A DNA stretch of 64,000 nt from SCTM01 sp965279655 (lineage in GTDB: Bacteria > Pseudomonadota > Alphaproteobacteria > Rhodospirillales > Rhodospirillaceae), in contig OZ257255.1 of assembly GCA_965279655.1 (NCBI GenBank), positions 1,984,001 to 2,048,000 on the forward strand. The letters run 5' to 3'. The position numbers and the translations under genes were made by a program. Shown piece after piece: positions 8,598 through 17,944 of this stretch (position 1 is the stretch's first letter; each line of letters opens with the position of its first letter). Below the pieces are notes generated by a model that saw only the letters and a program-made list of their open reading frames with translations, was not told where the DNA came from and searched no databases.

Positions 8598-8883
8598 TTC
8601 GCAGGCGCGTCCCAGGGCCTGCCCCGAGTTCTCGTCTCACGGCACTGAGGAGGCTGATTATAGACTTGTAGGACCTAAAATCCGGTGCAGCGCAGTGAAC
8701 GTCGAATTCCGACCACCACAGAATTGGATGATCAGAGGCCGCGGCCTGTCTAATGTTAATCTGATCGCCGACCTCAGGGCACACGACAACGCCATTCTCA
8801 TTCTCGCGAACCGCGCCCTTTACGTTCCAAATCGCCAAGCTAGCAGTGATGAACTCGCGCAAGTTCGCTTTGGATGAAAGCAT
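8587..8883 (-). CDS. Small conserved protein between hydantoinase and CobW genes
   Basis: A 98-residue protein without signal peptide or recognised domain. It starts at an ATG with a strong GGAGGG ribosome-binding site 8 bases upstream and sits 13 bases downstream of the hydantoinase stop, which argues that it is real. It contains four histidine/cysteine positions (CPE, DHP, DVHCA) and a WW pair, and ends in a basic-hydrophobic helix (LLSAVRREL). I cannot assign a function; an accessory or small subunit for the neighbouring amidohydrolase is possible. Confidence 0.7.
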   Translation of the reverse strand: MLSSKANLREFITASLAIWNVKGAVRENENGVVVCPEVGDQINIRQAAASDHPILWWSEFDVHCAAPDFRSYKSIISLLSAVRRELGAGPGTRLRIAP

Positions 8884-8896
8884 GCTCCTTGCCCTC

Positions 8897-10327
8897 CTAT
8901 AATCTCGCGCGCTTACGTATCTCTGGTGAGATATGACGGCGCAGGAACTTACCGTCGCTCAACTCCGCTTTAAATTCTCCATTTTCCACCACCACCTTAC
9001 CGCGGAGGATGGTCATGCAAGGCCAGACATCGACCTCATGGCCCTCCCAAGGCGAGTAATCGGTCTCGTGTAGCATTTCTTTTCGCACGGTTGTCTTAAG
9101 CGCCGGGTCTAGAATAGCGATGTCCGCGTCACTTCCTGCTGCCAGGACACCCTTCCGCGGGTACAGGCCCATGATTTTCGCCGTATTTGTCGAGGTTAAC
9201 TCGACAAACTTCTCCACGGAGTATCCGCGACGTCCCACCATTTCAGTAAACATAACGGCAAGGCGAGGTTCGACCGCTGCATTTCCACCGGTCACGTCGT
9301 CAATACGCACGCCCTGCGTCTTCACCGCAAGTTTGCAGCACAATTCGTCCGTTGCGATCGTATGTATCAATCCCGACTCCATGCCCTCCCACAGAGCCGC
9401 TTGATCCTTCTTCGACTTTAGTGACGGATAGGTGTGATAGATTTGACCGTTCGGACGGCGATAATCGTCAGCGGTGTACATGAGATATTGTGGCAACGTC
9501 TCACCATAAATCGGCGTGCCACGAGCACGGGCTTCGCGAATTGCAAGCACTCCGCTCGCCGCGCTGACGTGCATGAAGTACACGGGAACGTTGCCGATCT
9601 CTTCAGCCAAACGAATGACTCGTCTGAACGATAAATCCTCCGAGAGGACATTATGCACGTCTGCCAAATGCTCAAAACCGGTACGACCCTCGCGGATTAA
9701 GCGGTCATACATGTGCATGACAATGTCATTGTCCTCGCAATGCATGACGCACAGACCACCCTCTGTGGCGGCGACGCGGAATATTTCCCAGATGTCACCG
9801 AAATGTATCATTCGCCCGCGACGGCTTGGCGTGATGTCGGTCGTGAATATTTTCACCGTTGGATATCCGGCGCGAATGAATTTCGCCAACTCCGGTAAAA
9901 TCTCCGGCGCCAAGCGTCCTTCCAGCATGATGTGATAGCTATAGTCGCTGTAGCACTGCCCAGCCCATTCCTGATCGCGTTTGGCAAGAGTGTCCGAAAT
10001 GGACTGACCGTTCACGACACGAGCGAAATCAATCAGAGTGGTGGTCCCGCCGAACAAGGCGGCGCGACTCACGACGGACGGCGGATCAGTGAGACCTGAT
10101 GTTCCGTCAAGATTGGGAATTGGCCATAGGCAATGGACGTGCGGATCTATGCCGCCTGGCATCACGATCTTTTCACCAGTTTCCACGGTGCGTTTTGCTT
10201 CTGAGGGATCGAAGGCCCCTTTAACCGCGACGGCCTTGATGACACCGCTTTCAATCGCGATGTCGTACGCCCCAATTCCCTGAGGAGTTACAATTCGGTC
10301 TCCCCGCAACAACAAGTCCACGACCAA
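8897..10327 (-). CDS. Dihydropyrimidinase/hydantoinase-type cyclic amidohydrolase
   Basis: A 476-residue binuclear metallohydrolase of the hydantoinase group, which opens cyclic amides such as dihydropyrimidines or hydantoins. All metal ligands are visible: HVH in GGIDPHVH (about residue 62), the carbamylated lysine in TVKIFTT, histidines in MHCED and FMHVSA, and the aspartate in IATDEL. No signal peptide. A TTG at 10327 opens the frame; a GTG at 10321 with AGAAGGGG upstream may be the true start. It is followed closely by a small unknown gene and a CobW GTPase, and preceded by a LysR gene. Substrate unknown: no carbamoylase or transport genes for hydantoins are adjacent. Confidence 0.88.
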   Translation of the reverse strand: MVVDLLLRGDRIVTPQGIGAYDIAIESGVIKAVAVKGAFDPSEAKRTVETGEKIVMPGGIDPHVHCLWPIPNLDGTSGLTDPPSVVSRAALFGGTTTLIDFARVVNGQSISDTLAKRDQEWAGQCYSDYSYHIMLEGRLAPEILPELAKFIRAGYPTVKIFTTDITPSRRGRMIHFGDIWEIFRVAATEGGLCVMHCEDNDIVMHMYDRLIREGRTGFEHLADVHNVLSEDLSFRRVIRLAEEIGNVPVYFMHVSAASGVLAIREARARGTPIYGETLPQYLMYTADDYRRPNGQIYHTYPSLKSKKDQAALWEGMESGLIHTIATDELCCKLAVKTQGVRIDDVTGGNAAVEPRLAVMFTEMVGRRGYSVEKFVELTSTNTAKIMGLYPRKGVLAAGSDADIAILDPALKTTVRKEMLHETDYSPWEGHEVDVWPCMTILRGKVVVENGEFKAELSDGKFLRRHISPEIRKRARL

Positions 10328-10359
10328 CCCCTTCTCTGCCCCTTATTTCGCCCAAATGA

Positions 10360-11343
10360 CTATGGCTTAACAACCAGTCGGTCTAACAACTTCGGTTTAT
10401 CGCTGAGCATGGAGATTAGACGCGGCAGAACGGGGGAGGCGTTGTGCGGGTTCCAGATCATAGAAATATGTACGATCGGTTTGGCGCCGCGGATGGCCTT
10501 GTAAGCAACTCCGGGCACTGTAAAACGCTGCATCCAGCGAGGTAAAAGCGCCACGCCCTGACCCATGGCGACTGCGCTGACGACCGTGAGAAAATTGTTG
10601 GCGTGGTGAGCGATCTGGGGACTAAAATTTGCTTCCGCGCACAGCGCGATAATGCTGTCGTGAAATCGCGCCGAGGCATCGCGCGGAAACATCACGAATA
10701 AATCATTCTTAAGCGCACTCAAAGCGATGGAACGCGCGCCGGCCGATGGATGACTAACTGGCAATACCGCGACGACCGGCTCCTGCAATAGAACCTGGTG
10801 CCGAAGGTCTCCAAGATCTGCTGGGCTTAACGCGAAGCCCAGATCGATTTGATCGTTACGGAGCGCTTCTATCTGATCCCGAGAACTCATTTCCGTCCAG
10901 GTGTCGATTATTCCTGGCATAACTTTTCGGACCTTGGCGTAGGCTTCGCCAATACCAATGAGCATCGCCGAACTCATGTATCCGATACGGATTCGTCCAG
11001 CATCACCGCTTCCCGCGCGGCGTACGACGCGTTCCGCATCGTCAAGCTGCTTCAAGATCCTCCTCGCTTCGACGACTAAAGCCGCGCCAGCAGGAGTCAA
11101 AGTCACGCGGCGGCGATTTCGGTCGAACAGTTTTACGCCGAGTCTGGATTCCAGATTTTGAATCTGCATGGTCAGCGGTGGCTGCGATATATGCAGCTTC
11201 GCCGCCGCTCGGCCAAAGTTCAGCTCTTCAGCGACAGCGAGGAAGCATTTCAGTGATCGAGGAGTCATACGATACTCACCTCCATTGCTCGCACTCGCGG
11301 ACATGGAGCGATCCGAAGATGACGCCTTTGGCTCGCCTGTCAT
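10360..11343 (-). CDS. LysR-family transcriptional regulator
   Basis: A 327-residue LysR protein. The HTH (RSLKCFLAVAEELNFGRAAA...) starts at about residue 28 after a Ser-rich leader; an internal ATG at residue 26 could also be used. The ATG at 11343 overlaps the stop of the upstream SDR gene by 4 bases, so translational coupling favours the longer form. The effector domain covers residues 115-315. It lies inside the minus-strand run just upstream of the hydantoinase gene, 33 bases away, and probably controls the run it belongs to. Confidence 0.9.
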   Translation of the reverse strand: MTGEPKASSSDRSMSASASNGGEYRMTPRSLKCFLAVAEELNFGRAAAKLHISQPPLTMQIQNLESRLGVKLFDRNRRRVTLTPAGAALVVEARRILKQLDDAERVVRRAGSGDAGRIRIGYMSSAMLIGIGEAYAKVRKVMPGIIDTWTEMSSRDQIEALRNDQIDLGFALSPADLGDLRHQVLLQEPVVAVLPVSHPSAGARSIALSALKNDLFVMFPRDASARFHDSIIALCAEANFSPQIAHHANNFLTVVSAVAMGQGVALLPRWMQRFTVPGVAYKAIRGAKPIVHISMIWNPHNASPVLPRLISMLSDKPKLLDRLVVKP

Positions 11344-12290
11344 GCTTCCGCTTTGCCGACTTGCGCGGCATAGAGTCTCTGCTCGTGAGCTTCAGACTCC
11401 ACGCCACTCATGTCGTATCTAAACCTATTGCCGCTTAGTCCGCCGAACCGAGGGCCTTCCCAATCCGGCAGCAATCGGTGCTCGTGACAGAGCTTTTGGG
11501 CAATGATGGTCTGGCCATTTAGCTGAGCGGCATCTGGATGTGTAGCAAGCCAGGCTGTCACGGCTCCTGAGACATCCGGGGGAGCGCCCTTGCGTTCGCC
11601 TCGGTTGTTCTTAATGTCTTCTTGCTGGATGCGCTCTGTCATCGTGAAGCCGGGGCTCACATTGAATATCCGGACATTGGATGCAGCGAGTTCCGTCGCC
11701 AGAACTCCAGCCACACGATGAAACGCGCCCTTCGATACGCCATAGCAGATACCCCATCCACCCTTGTCGGCAGTGCTTAGGGGATCGGAAAATGCAGCGC
11801 CGGAAGTGAAATCGATAATCACCCCGCCACCGCGGCTGATCATGCTCGGGATCAGGAGCTTATTAAGAATTAGCGGCGCAATCAGATTGCCATCGAGATG
11901 CCTCATGACTTGCTCGATCGGCGTATCTAGAAACAGATCTGAGTGACCGGGGCCGATATATCGGGCGACGTGTACCAGAACGTCCACCCCTCCCCAACGC
12001 TCAATCGCTGTGGCCGCCGCCGCGCCAAGAGATGCAAAATCTGTTATATCGGCCTGAAGCGCGAGAACCTTGCGACCTTCTGCACGACAAAGACGGGAGG
12101 TCTCCTCCAGGCTGCCCGGCAGCACCGAGACGTCGGATTGCTTTACCGTAAGAGAGTGTTCCCGAGCCTCACCTTCATTCGCTGTACGGGCGGTGATCAC
12201 GACGTCGAAACCCGCCTTTGCCAAATGGATGGCGCAAGCTTTGCCGATTCCACGGCTGGCGCCCGTCACAAACGCCACCCTCTGCTTCAT
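11340..12290 (-). CDS. Short-chain dehydrogenase/reductase (long variant)
   Basis: A 316-residue SDR. Cofactor motif TGASRGIG at residues 9-16, a variable region of about 20 extra residues between beta-2 and beta-3, catalytic serine in DFTSGAA and CYGVSK as the YxxxK active site. The C-terminal part (about residues 270-316) extends beyond a classical SDR. The ATG at 12290 has GGGGAC upstream. It heads the minus-strand run and overlaps the LysR gene by ATGA. The divergent partner is the Bug receptor gene, so the 223-base gap between them must hold promoters for both directions. Substrate not recognisable. Confidence 0.85.
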   Translation of the reverse strand: MKQRVAFVTGASRGIGKACAIHLAKAGFDVVITARTANEGEAREHSLTVKQSDVSVLPGSLEETSRLCRAEGRKVLALQADITDFASLGAAAATAIERWGGVDVLVHVARYIGPGHSDLFLDTPIEQVMRHLDGNLIAPLILNKLLIPSMISRGGGVIIDFTSGAAFSDPLSTADKGGWGICYGVSKGAFHRVAGVLATELAASNVRIFNVSPGFTMTERIQQEDIKNNRGERKGAPPDVSGAVTAWLATHPDAAQLNGQTIIAQKLCHEHRLLPDWEGPRFGGLSGNRFRYDMSGVESEAHEQRLYAAQVGKAEA

Positions 12291-12513
12291 ACGTCCCCCT
12301 AAAATCGACCGTCCGCGTGCGACGGCGTTAGCTTTCGAGTTATACCCAACTCACACATCATTCTGCATCTCTGATAGCTATTCTAATATATCTTTTTATG
12401 GGCTTTGATACGATTTCGATATCACATGTTCCCAGCCAAATATTGTTATCGGTGTCCGCCTTCCCTTATCGTGAGGCGTAAACTCCGCTCGTGAACTGTT
12501 GGAGAATTGCGCC
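12291..12513. promoter_or_regulatory. Divergent promoter region of SDR and Bug receptor genes
   Basis: An AT-rich region with TATTCTAATATATC at 12379-12392. TATTCTAATAT (12379-12389) matches the right arm of the 55731-55753 palindrome at 10 of 11 bases, whereas the left side is degenerate (about 6 of 11). A GGAG at 12501-12504 serves the GTG start at 12514. No rigid promoter pair can be assigned by eye. Confidence 0.35.
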
Positions 12514-13485
12514 GTGTTTCAGTGCGTAAGACGACTTTTCCTGTTGGCGATTGTGCTGGCTGTGCTCTCTCCATATTCGGCAGCTGTCGGAGAAGAAAGC
12601 TATCCAAGCCGACAGATTACAATCATTCAGCCATTTGCGCCCGGCGGCGTAACGGACATTCTTGCTCGCGTTCTGGCGAAGCAGATGAATAAGACAATGG
12701 GGCAGACCATCATCGTCGAAGCCCGTACGGGCGCGGACGGAATTATCGGCTTGATGGCTGTGGCACGTGCGAAGCCCGATGGCTACACCATTGGCATCGC
12801 AAGTCGGTCGACGCTGACCCAGTCCGTCCATTTTCGACCAGGCCTGCCATTCAATCCGCTCAAGGACGTAACCGCAGTTTCAAATCTAGCCAATCAATCA
12901 ATTCTGCTAAACGTACTGGCGACATCCCCCGTTCAAAACTTCGCGGAATTTTTGGCACTGGGAAAGGCGAAGCCAAACACTTACTCCGTCGGAGTTCTCA
13001 CGCCAATCAATCGCCTAAGCCTCGAGGTGATCAAATCGGCGACAGGCGCAGATTTCCTAGCGGTTCCCTACAAGGGCGTCGTTCCCGCACAGCAAGCTGT
13101 TCTCAGCGGACAGATCGACGCTGGATTTAACGTCTACGGTGTCGCACGCGGCATGTTGCGCGCGGGTCGCGTTAGAGCGATCGCGGTGACGTCGCTGCGT
13201 CGAGATCCAGCCCTTCCGGATGTTCCTGCGATTTCTGAATTCATATCGAATTTTGACCTCGCGACCTGGCTTGGAGTCGTCGCACCGGCCGGCACACCGC
13301 CAGCCATCGTAGAACGGATTAGCAAAGAACTTTCCGCGGCACTTGATCAGGAGGAAGTTCGCACGGTCATGCGACAAAACGGCCTGGACCGGATTGGCAG
13401 CTCACCCGCCGAATTTTCTGATCAAATTCGCCGCGAGTACGAGAGTGATGGCGAACTGATCCGCAAATACAACATGATCGATTGA
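12514..13485 (+). CDS. Bug/TctC-family periplasmic solute-binding receptor
   Basis: A 323-residue exported receptor. The GTG at 12514 has GGAG 9 bases upstream; an in-frame TTG at 12499 is a weaker choice. A Sec signal peptide (RRLFLLAIVLAVLSPYSAA) is followed by PSRQITIIQPFAPGG and DILARVLA, the hallmark of tripartite tricarboxylate receptors, and by the PYKG and LSGQIDAGF motifs. Such proteins bind carboxylates or aromatic acids in the periplasm. No TctA or TctB membrane subunits are in the window, so it may be an orphan receptor that serves a permease elsewhere or a sensor, as is common for the Bug family. Confidence 0.92.
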   Translation: MFQCVRRLFLLAIVLAVLSPYSAAVGEESYPSRQITIIQPFAPGGVTDILARVLAKQMNKTMGQTIIVEARTGADGIIGLMAVARAKPDGYTIGIASRSTLTQSVHFRPGLPFNPLKDVTAVSNLANQSILLNVLATSPVQNFAEFLALGKAKPNTYSVGVLTPINRLSLEVIKSATGADFLAVPYKGVVPAQQAVLSGQIDAGFNVYGVARGMLRAGRVRAIAVTSLRRDPALPDVPAISEFISNFDLATWLGVVAPAGTPPAIVERISKELSAALDQEEVRTVMRQNGLDRIGSSPAEFSDQIRREYESDGELIRKYNMID

Positions 13486-13732
13486 GGACAATTGCTTCGT
13501 GCTGCGAGCCTGACGGGCGTTTCGTAGAAAGGCGCCTTCATCTCCCCATTCCTGTCGCGAAGCCGACGTCTATCGATGCTCGTGCTGGATCCTGAAGAAC
13601 ACACCCTGGTCTCGCGGCCAGCGCGGTGGTCGGTATGAATGCATACGCTTTTCATATTGAAGAAGAGAGTTTGACTGGGAGAAGTGATTACGATTGTCTG
13701 CACGCCAATGAAGAAGGAAATAGGTTAGGACA

Positions 13733-14452
13733 ATGAAGCGAAGAGCAGTGGTTACGGGTGGCGTTGGGGGGATCGGCGGCGCTATCGCTGAACGACTTGG
13801 CCGCGACGGACATGAAGTCATCGTGTTGGATATAGTGCCAGAGAGGGTGAGCGCCTTCACCCAATCAACTGGATTGCCCGCCTACGTCTGCGATGTGGCA
13901 CATCTTCCAGATGTCGAAGGTGTGTTTGCGTCCATTGAGGAGGCTTTTGGTCCAGTCGACATCCTCGTGAATGCGGCCGGCATTACGCGCGACGGCACAG
14001 TTCATAAGATGGACGCCGAATCTCAATGGCAGCGTGTTCTGAACGTCAATCTAAATTCCGCTTTTTACACGGTACGGTGTGCGGCGAACGCAATGCGTGA
14101 CCGGAAATGGGGACGCATCATCAATATCAGTTCAATGAATGGTCAAAAAGGGCAATTTGGGCAGTCGAATTATGCCGCTGCAAAAGCGGGAATGATCGGC
14201 TTCACGAAGTCGATTGCCCTAGAGATGGCTAACCGCGGTGTAACCGCAAATTGCATCGCGCCCGGCTTCATTTTGACTGACATGACACGTGCGATGCGAC
14301 CCGACGTTCTTGAACAAGAGGTGGCAAAAATTCCAGCCGGCCGAATGGGTCAACCGTCAGACATTGCCGGCGCCGCGGGCTTCCTCGCAAGCGAAGATGC
14401 CAGCTTCATAACCGGACAAGTCATTGCTGTGAACGGCGGACAGTACATGTGA
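13733..14452 (+). CDS. SDR, FabG/PhaB-like 3-oxoacyl reductase
   Basis: A 239-residue classical SDR with TGGVGGIGG (residues 8-16), NAAG, catalytic serine in NISSMNGQKGQFGQ and NYAAAK, and the C-terminal ITGQVIAVNGG signature. The whole pattern, including SMNGQKGQFGQ.NY, is typical of acetoacetyl-CoA reductases (PhaB) and FabG. It probably reduces or oxidises a 3-oxo/3-hydroxyacyl thioester. It lies 247 bases after the Bug receptor gene on the same strand, a gap long enough for its own promoter. No polyhydroxyalkanoate synthase is nearby, so a role in degradation is more likely here. Confidence 0.88.
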   Translation: MKRRAVVTGGVGGIGGAIAERLGRDGHEVIVLDIVPERVSAFTQSTGLPAYVCDVAHLPDVEGVFASIEEAFGPVDILVNAAGITRDGTVHKMDAESQWQRVLNVNLNSAFYTVRCAANAMRDRKWGRIINISSMNGQKGQFGQSNYAAAKAGMIGFTKSIALEMANRGVTANCIAPGFILTDMTRAMRPDVLEQEVAKIPAGRMGQPSDIAGAAGFLASEDASFITGQVIAVNGGQYM

Positions 14453-14499
14453 GGAGACGTTGCCGTGTGGAAGTCGTAGTTTAGGGCGATAGCTTGGTA

Positions 14500-14519
14500 A
14501 GCCGACGGGTTAGTCGGCT
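14500..14519. terminator. Hairpin between convergent SDR and Sel1 genes
   Basis: A 7-bp stem AGCCGAC / GTCGGCT with 6-base loop GGGTTA lies 47 bases after the SDR stop and 49 bases before the stop of the convergent Sel1 gene. There is no U-tract, so termination activity is uncertain. Confidence 0.35.
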
Positions 14520-14568
14520 CAAGAGCAGCCATGCATCGCAATCACACAAATCTTCAACGGCGACCCGC

Positions 14569-16044
14569 CTACTTTGGCTTCCACGCAGCCAGCCCGCGAT
14601 CCGCGGTCGCACGTTGAGCTGAACTAAGAGATGCAGCAACGCGATCGCGCATCATCAGCGCTTGATTCTTTTGATCAGCTGCGCCGTCTGGCAAACCAGC
14701 TACTGCCAGGGCATACCATTTGTAAGCGTCGATCTGACTTTGCGGATCGGACAAATCTTTTCCATACCATTCTGCCAGTGCGAATTGAGCGACGGCATTG
14801 CCTTGGTCCGCCGACTTTCGGAACCAGGTGATAGCTGTCGGCACATTGCGAGGCACGCCCTGACCGTTCAGATAACGTGTCGCAAGAGAATGCTGCGCCT
14901 TTGCATCGCCGCCAGCAGCTGCCTTTTCGAGCCAACGCATAGCCTGAACTTCGTCCCGAGAAACGCCAATTCCCTGATCGTAGATGGAGACCAGATTGAC
15001 CTGTGCCAGGCGGTGGCCACGTTCCGCTGCGGCAACATACCATCGGACCGCTTCAGACTTGTCCAACACAGTCCCGCGCCCCTCGTCGAACATGGTCCCC
15101 AGATAATATTGAGCGTCAGGTATCCCTTGCTGTGCAGCTTTCCGCATCCACCAAAACGCTTCCGTATCGTCCTGCGCCACCCCCTGTTCTGCGTAGAGCC
15201 CAGAGTAATAGATATTGGCAAGATTAAATTGGGCGACAGGATTTCCTTGTCCAGCAGCTTTGCGATACCACATCGCCGCTTCGCGCTGATCTTCTGCTAC
15301 GCCCTGGCCATTTTCGAACATTGTTCCGATATTTTTTTGTGCCTCCGCATACCCTTGATCCGCCGCCTCGCGAAACCACTTCATCGCTTGAACAAAGTCT
15401 GTTTGAACGCCAAGCCCGTACGCATACATATGTCCCATGCCATTTTTAGCAGCAGCGTCTCCCTGAGCCGCAGCCTTCCTAAATAGGGCAAGCGCCTTGT
15501 CGTAGTTCGGGTCGGTTCCCTGACCATATAAGTACATCGTTGCCAGATGCTGCTGAGCGCTTGCAGCACCACGTTCCGCCGCAGCGCCATACCACTTCAA
15601 CGCAGCGGGGTAATTCACCCGTCCTGACTGCCCCGTGAGGTACAACGAACCTAAAATGATCTGCGCTTTCGTGTCGCCGGCAGTTGCTGCCTTGCTGTAC
15701 CAGCCAATCGCTTCGCCTACGTCCTTTTGAACGCCCAGACCGCTGAGATACATATTACCGAGGTAGGATTGAGCGCGGCCATTTCCCTTATCAGCCGCGC
15801 TTCGAAACCATTTCAGGGCTTCGCGAAAATCGGGGCGCCCCATTGCACCAGATGCATATAGTGCCCCGAGGTTGACCTGTGCTTCTCCATCACCCTGCTC
15901 CGCGAGCGGACGCAATACCCGTTGTGCCGTCGCAGCATCACCCCGCTGTATCGCTGCGAGTCCGTCTTCGAGCGCTGTCGCATTCGCCGCGTCCAGTCTG
16001 AACAAGCAAATGGAGAAGCCAAGAAAGAGCAGTCTGATGAACAT
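14569..16044 (-). CDS. Exported Sel1-like repeat protein
   Basis: A 491-residue protein from the ATG at 16044, which begins a Sec signal peptide (MFIRLLFLGFSICLFRLDAANA). The frame is open upstream to 16113 but the extra 23 residues would precede the signal. After the signal come 11 tandem Sel1 repeats of about 36 residues, each with an A-x-A-Q-x-x-L-G-x-x-Y core, covering residues about 30-430, then a short alpha-helical tail. Sel1 solenoids are protein-protein scaffolds; exported ones act in envelope homeostasis or host contact. It stands alone between metabolic genes and has no visible link to catabolism. Confidence 0.9.
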   Translation of the reverse strand: MFIRLLFLGFSICLFRLDAANATALEDGLAAIQRGDAATAQRVLRPLAEQGDGEAQVNLGALYASGAMGRPDFREALKWFRSAADKGNGRAQSYLGNMYLSGLGVQKDVGEAIGWYSKAATAGDTKAQIILGSLYLTGQSGRVNYPAALKWYGAAAERGAASAQQHLATMYLYGQGTDPNYDKALALFRKAAAQGDAAAKNGMGHMYAYGLGVQTDFVQAMKWFREAADQGYAEAQKNIGTMFENGQGVAEDQREAAMWYRKAAGQGNPVAQFNLANIYYSGLYAEQGVAQDDTEAFWWMRKAAQQGIPDAQYYLGTMFDEGRGTVLDKSEAVRWYVAAAERGHRLAQVNLVSIYDQGIGVSRDEVQAMRWLEKAAAGGDAKAQHSLATRYLNGQGVPRNVPTAITWFRKSADQGNAVAQFALAEWYGKDLSDPQSQIDAYKWYALAVAGLPDGAADQKNQALMMRDRVAASLSSAQRATADRGLAAWKPK

Positions 16045-16332
16045 GACTCCAAAGTGCCTCTCAAATAGATGTCGGTTAGCGCCGGGAGATGACAGGACCG
16101 CCATTGACCCCAACGGCGAAAACTAAGTTTGAAAGGCTGCAGCTTTCATGATCCTGCGGCCGCGACAGCCGGTCTATTACGACTTTCTCGTTATGCTGAT
16201 ATCTTTTCCATATTAATGGTTTTGGTCGTAGCGCCTTAGATTCACGCGCGTACCCTCACCTTTCCGCGGTCAAAGCACCGTGGCGAGGTCAATCTACCCT
16301 CCGGCTGATCGCTCGAAATTTTGTAGCCACAC

Positions 16333-16863
16333 ATGACTAACGCAATCTGTATCGAGGGCCAGTCGGGGGTCGACCCTGCAATTGATCTACAGGCTCGACG
16401 GCAATTTCGGGATTGCCTAGGTCAATTTGCGACGGGGGTTACGATCATGACCTGTCTCAACCAAGCGGGAACCAGATCCGGAATTACCGTCAACTCCTTC
16501 AGTTCTCTGTCCCTTGATCCGCCCCTTATTCTGTGGAGCTTGGCCCTCACCTCCTCACATTTCACATGCTTTCACTTGGGTGATGCCTTCGCAGTGAATG
16601 TTCTTTCAATGAGGCAGGAGCAATTAGCGCGCCGCTTTGCGAGATCGGATGGCGACAAATTGGAAGGGGCTAACGTCCACACCGGACTCGACGGAGTGCC
16701 TTTAGTTGAGGGATGCGCGGCGTATCTCGAATGCCGGGTGGAAGCTCGCTATCCCGGCGGAGATCACGAAATTATTGTCGGAATTGTACGGCGCATATTC
16801 AACGTCGGCCATCGTCCGCTACTGTTTCACGGCGGACTTTTTCAAAGTCTCGCGGCCCTCTAG
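16333..16863 (+). CDS. Flavin reductase, HpaC-like FMN-binding split barrel
   Basis: A 176-residue NAD(P)H:flavin oxidoreductase. The signature FATGVTIMTC, then SGITVNSFSSLSLDPPLILWSL, is the FMN-binding region of the HpaC/DszD group, followed by FAVNVLS and the HEIIVGIV strand. It supplies reduced flavin to two-component monooxygenases. No oxygenase component is directly adjacent. In the window the luciferase-like enzyme at 1579 is the best candidate partner. It is a single plus-strand gene facing the end of the amidohydrolase pair; upstream lies an AT-rich stretch near 16190-16215 that may hold its promoter. Confidence 0.92.
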   Translation: MTNAICIEGQSGVDPAIDLQARRQFRDCLGQFATGVTIMTCLNQAGTRSGITVNSFSSLSLDPPLILWSLALTSSHFTCFHLGDAFAVNVLSMRQEQLARRFARSDGDKLEGANVHTGLDGVPLVEGCAAYLECRVEARYPGGDHEIIVGIVRRIFNVGHRPLLFHGGLFQSLAAL

Positions 16864-16926
16864 CCGCGCCCTCTCCGTTGAACCGATAGATTCCGGCTGG
16901 GACCGCGTACCACGCACCGAACGCGA

Positions 16927-17934
16927 CTAGAGGCGGTAGACCTCGTGGGCTGTACCCCAGAACAGTCGGTCCTTCTCGGCTTCTGAAAACGCAGCTGCGA
17001 TCTTTTTGAAAGCGTTCCAAATGACCGGATAGGATACCGAAGCGCGCTCGATCGGGTAATTCGTCTCGAACATGCAGCGGTGCGGTCCGAAGCAATCTAT
17101 CGTATGCAGATAGTAATCTCTCTGCGCCGCAACGATTTCATCTGACGTCGCGGGCCGAGCCGCTTTATCCCAGCCGAATCCATTCGCCGGCATCGCCATG
17201 CCACCCAGTTTTGCGTAGACGTTCTGGCATTTGGAGAGCACGCGGATCGATTGAGACCAAGTCTCGAATACTTCTTTCTTCTTACCTTCATACGGTCCAA
17301 CCCCGAGCGGAGAACCAAAATGATCAAGAACAAACCTCGTATCGGGTAGTGCTTGGGCAAGTTCCGCGAATTCCATGTTCTGATGGAAGAAGTGATACCC
17401 CTCGAAGAGAAGACCCTTACTGCCAAGAACTTTCACGCCTTCTCGGAAATTAGGTTGACTGTAAAGGCCGGGGCCAAGCTGATTAGGAATTCCGATTGCA
17501 TCTGCATTCTGGTCGTTCGCAGCAACTTGCCGAATTCCTCGGAACAGGCCCCCTCCGGCCTCTGTGTGAGCATCCAGAACCTCCTCGACCGCAGCTCCTC
17601 GAGTCATGTCTGCGAAGGATATGATCCCGGAAATAATAGCTTTTCCGGCACCCTTGCGACTCTCTAGAGCCATCTCCAAGACGGCCTCTGTCTCACCGAC
17701 GGGTTTTAAATGCTCCGGCCCATCGCCTCGATAAAAGGAGCGACATTGCACGAAGACCGTTTTTTCAATCTTGTGTCCCGATTGCGTGTCTGCCCATAGC
17801 TGGTCGAGTTTGTAGATATTCGTAGGAGACCGATTCCAAAGGTGATGATGCGGATCAACAATCCGCCGCTCCGGCTCGAGAATATCTTCGCGAACCTGGG
17901 CCAGCCACTCAGGAGATCCGGGGACAAGCGTCAT
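16927..17934 (-). CDS. Amidohydrolase, COG3618 (fuconolactonase-like)
   Basis: A 335-residue TIM-barrel metal hydrolase. The first-strand metal motif is IVDPHHHLWN near the N-terminus, followed by QCRSFY, a KGLLFEGY strand, VLDHFG and CMFETNYPI, a pattern of the amidohydrolase-2 clan that includes lactonases and PDC-type lactone hydrolases. Predicted reaction: hydrolysis of a lactone or decarboxylation. ATG at 17934 is preferred over the TTG at 17943. It starts 11 bases downstream of the second amidohydrolase gene, so the two form an operon. Confidence 0.88.
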   Translation of the reverse strand: MTLVPGSPEWLAQVREDILEPERRIVDPHHHLWNRSPTNIYKLDQLWADTQSGHKIEKTVFVQCRSFYRGDGPEHLKPVGETEAVLEMALESRKGAGKAIISGIISFADMTRGAAVEEVLDAHTEAGGGLFRGIRQVAANDQNADAIGIPNQLGPGLYSQPNFREGVKVLGSKGLLFEGYHFFHQNMEFAELAQALPDTRFVLDHFGSPLGVGPYEGKKKEVFETWSQSIRVLSKCQNVYAKLGGMAMPANGFGWDKAARPATSDEIVAAQRDYYLHTIDCFGPHRCMFETNYPIERASVSYPVIWNAFKKIAAAFSEAEKDRLFWGTAHEVYRL

Positions 17935-17944
17935 GACGACCAAT

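Noticed and set aside
14662..15486. Plus-strand open frame of 274 codons opposite the Sel1 gene
   Set aside because: It mirrors the repeats of the Sel1 gene in the antisense frame; repeated Cys/Leu/Arg pattern is a by-product of the repeats.
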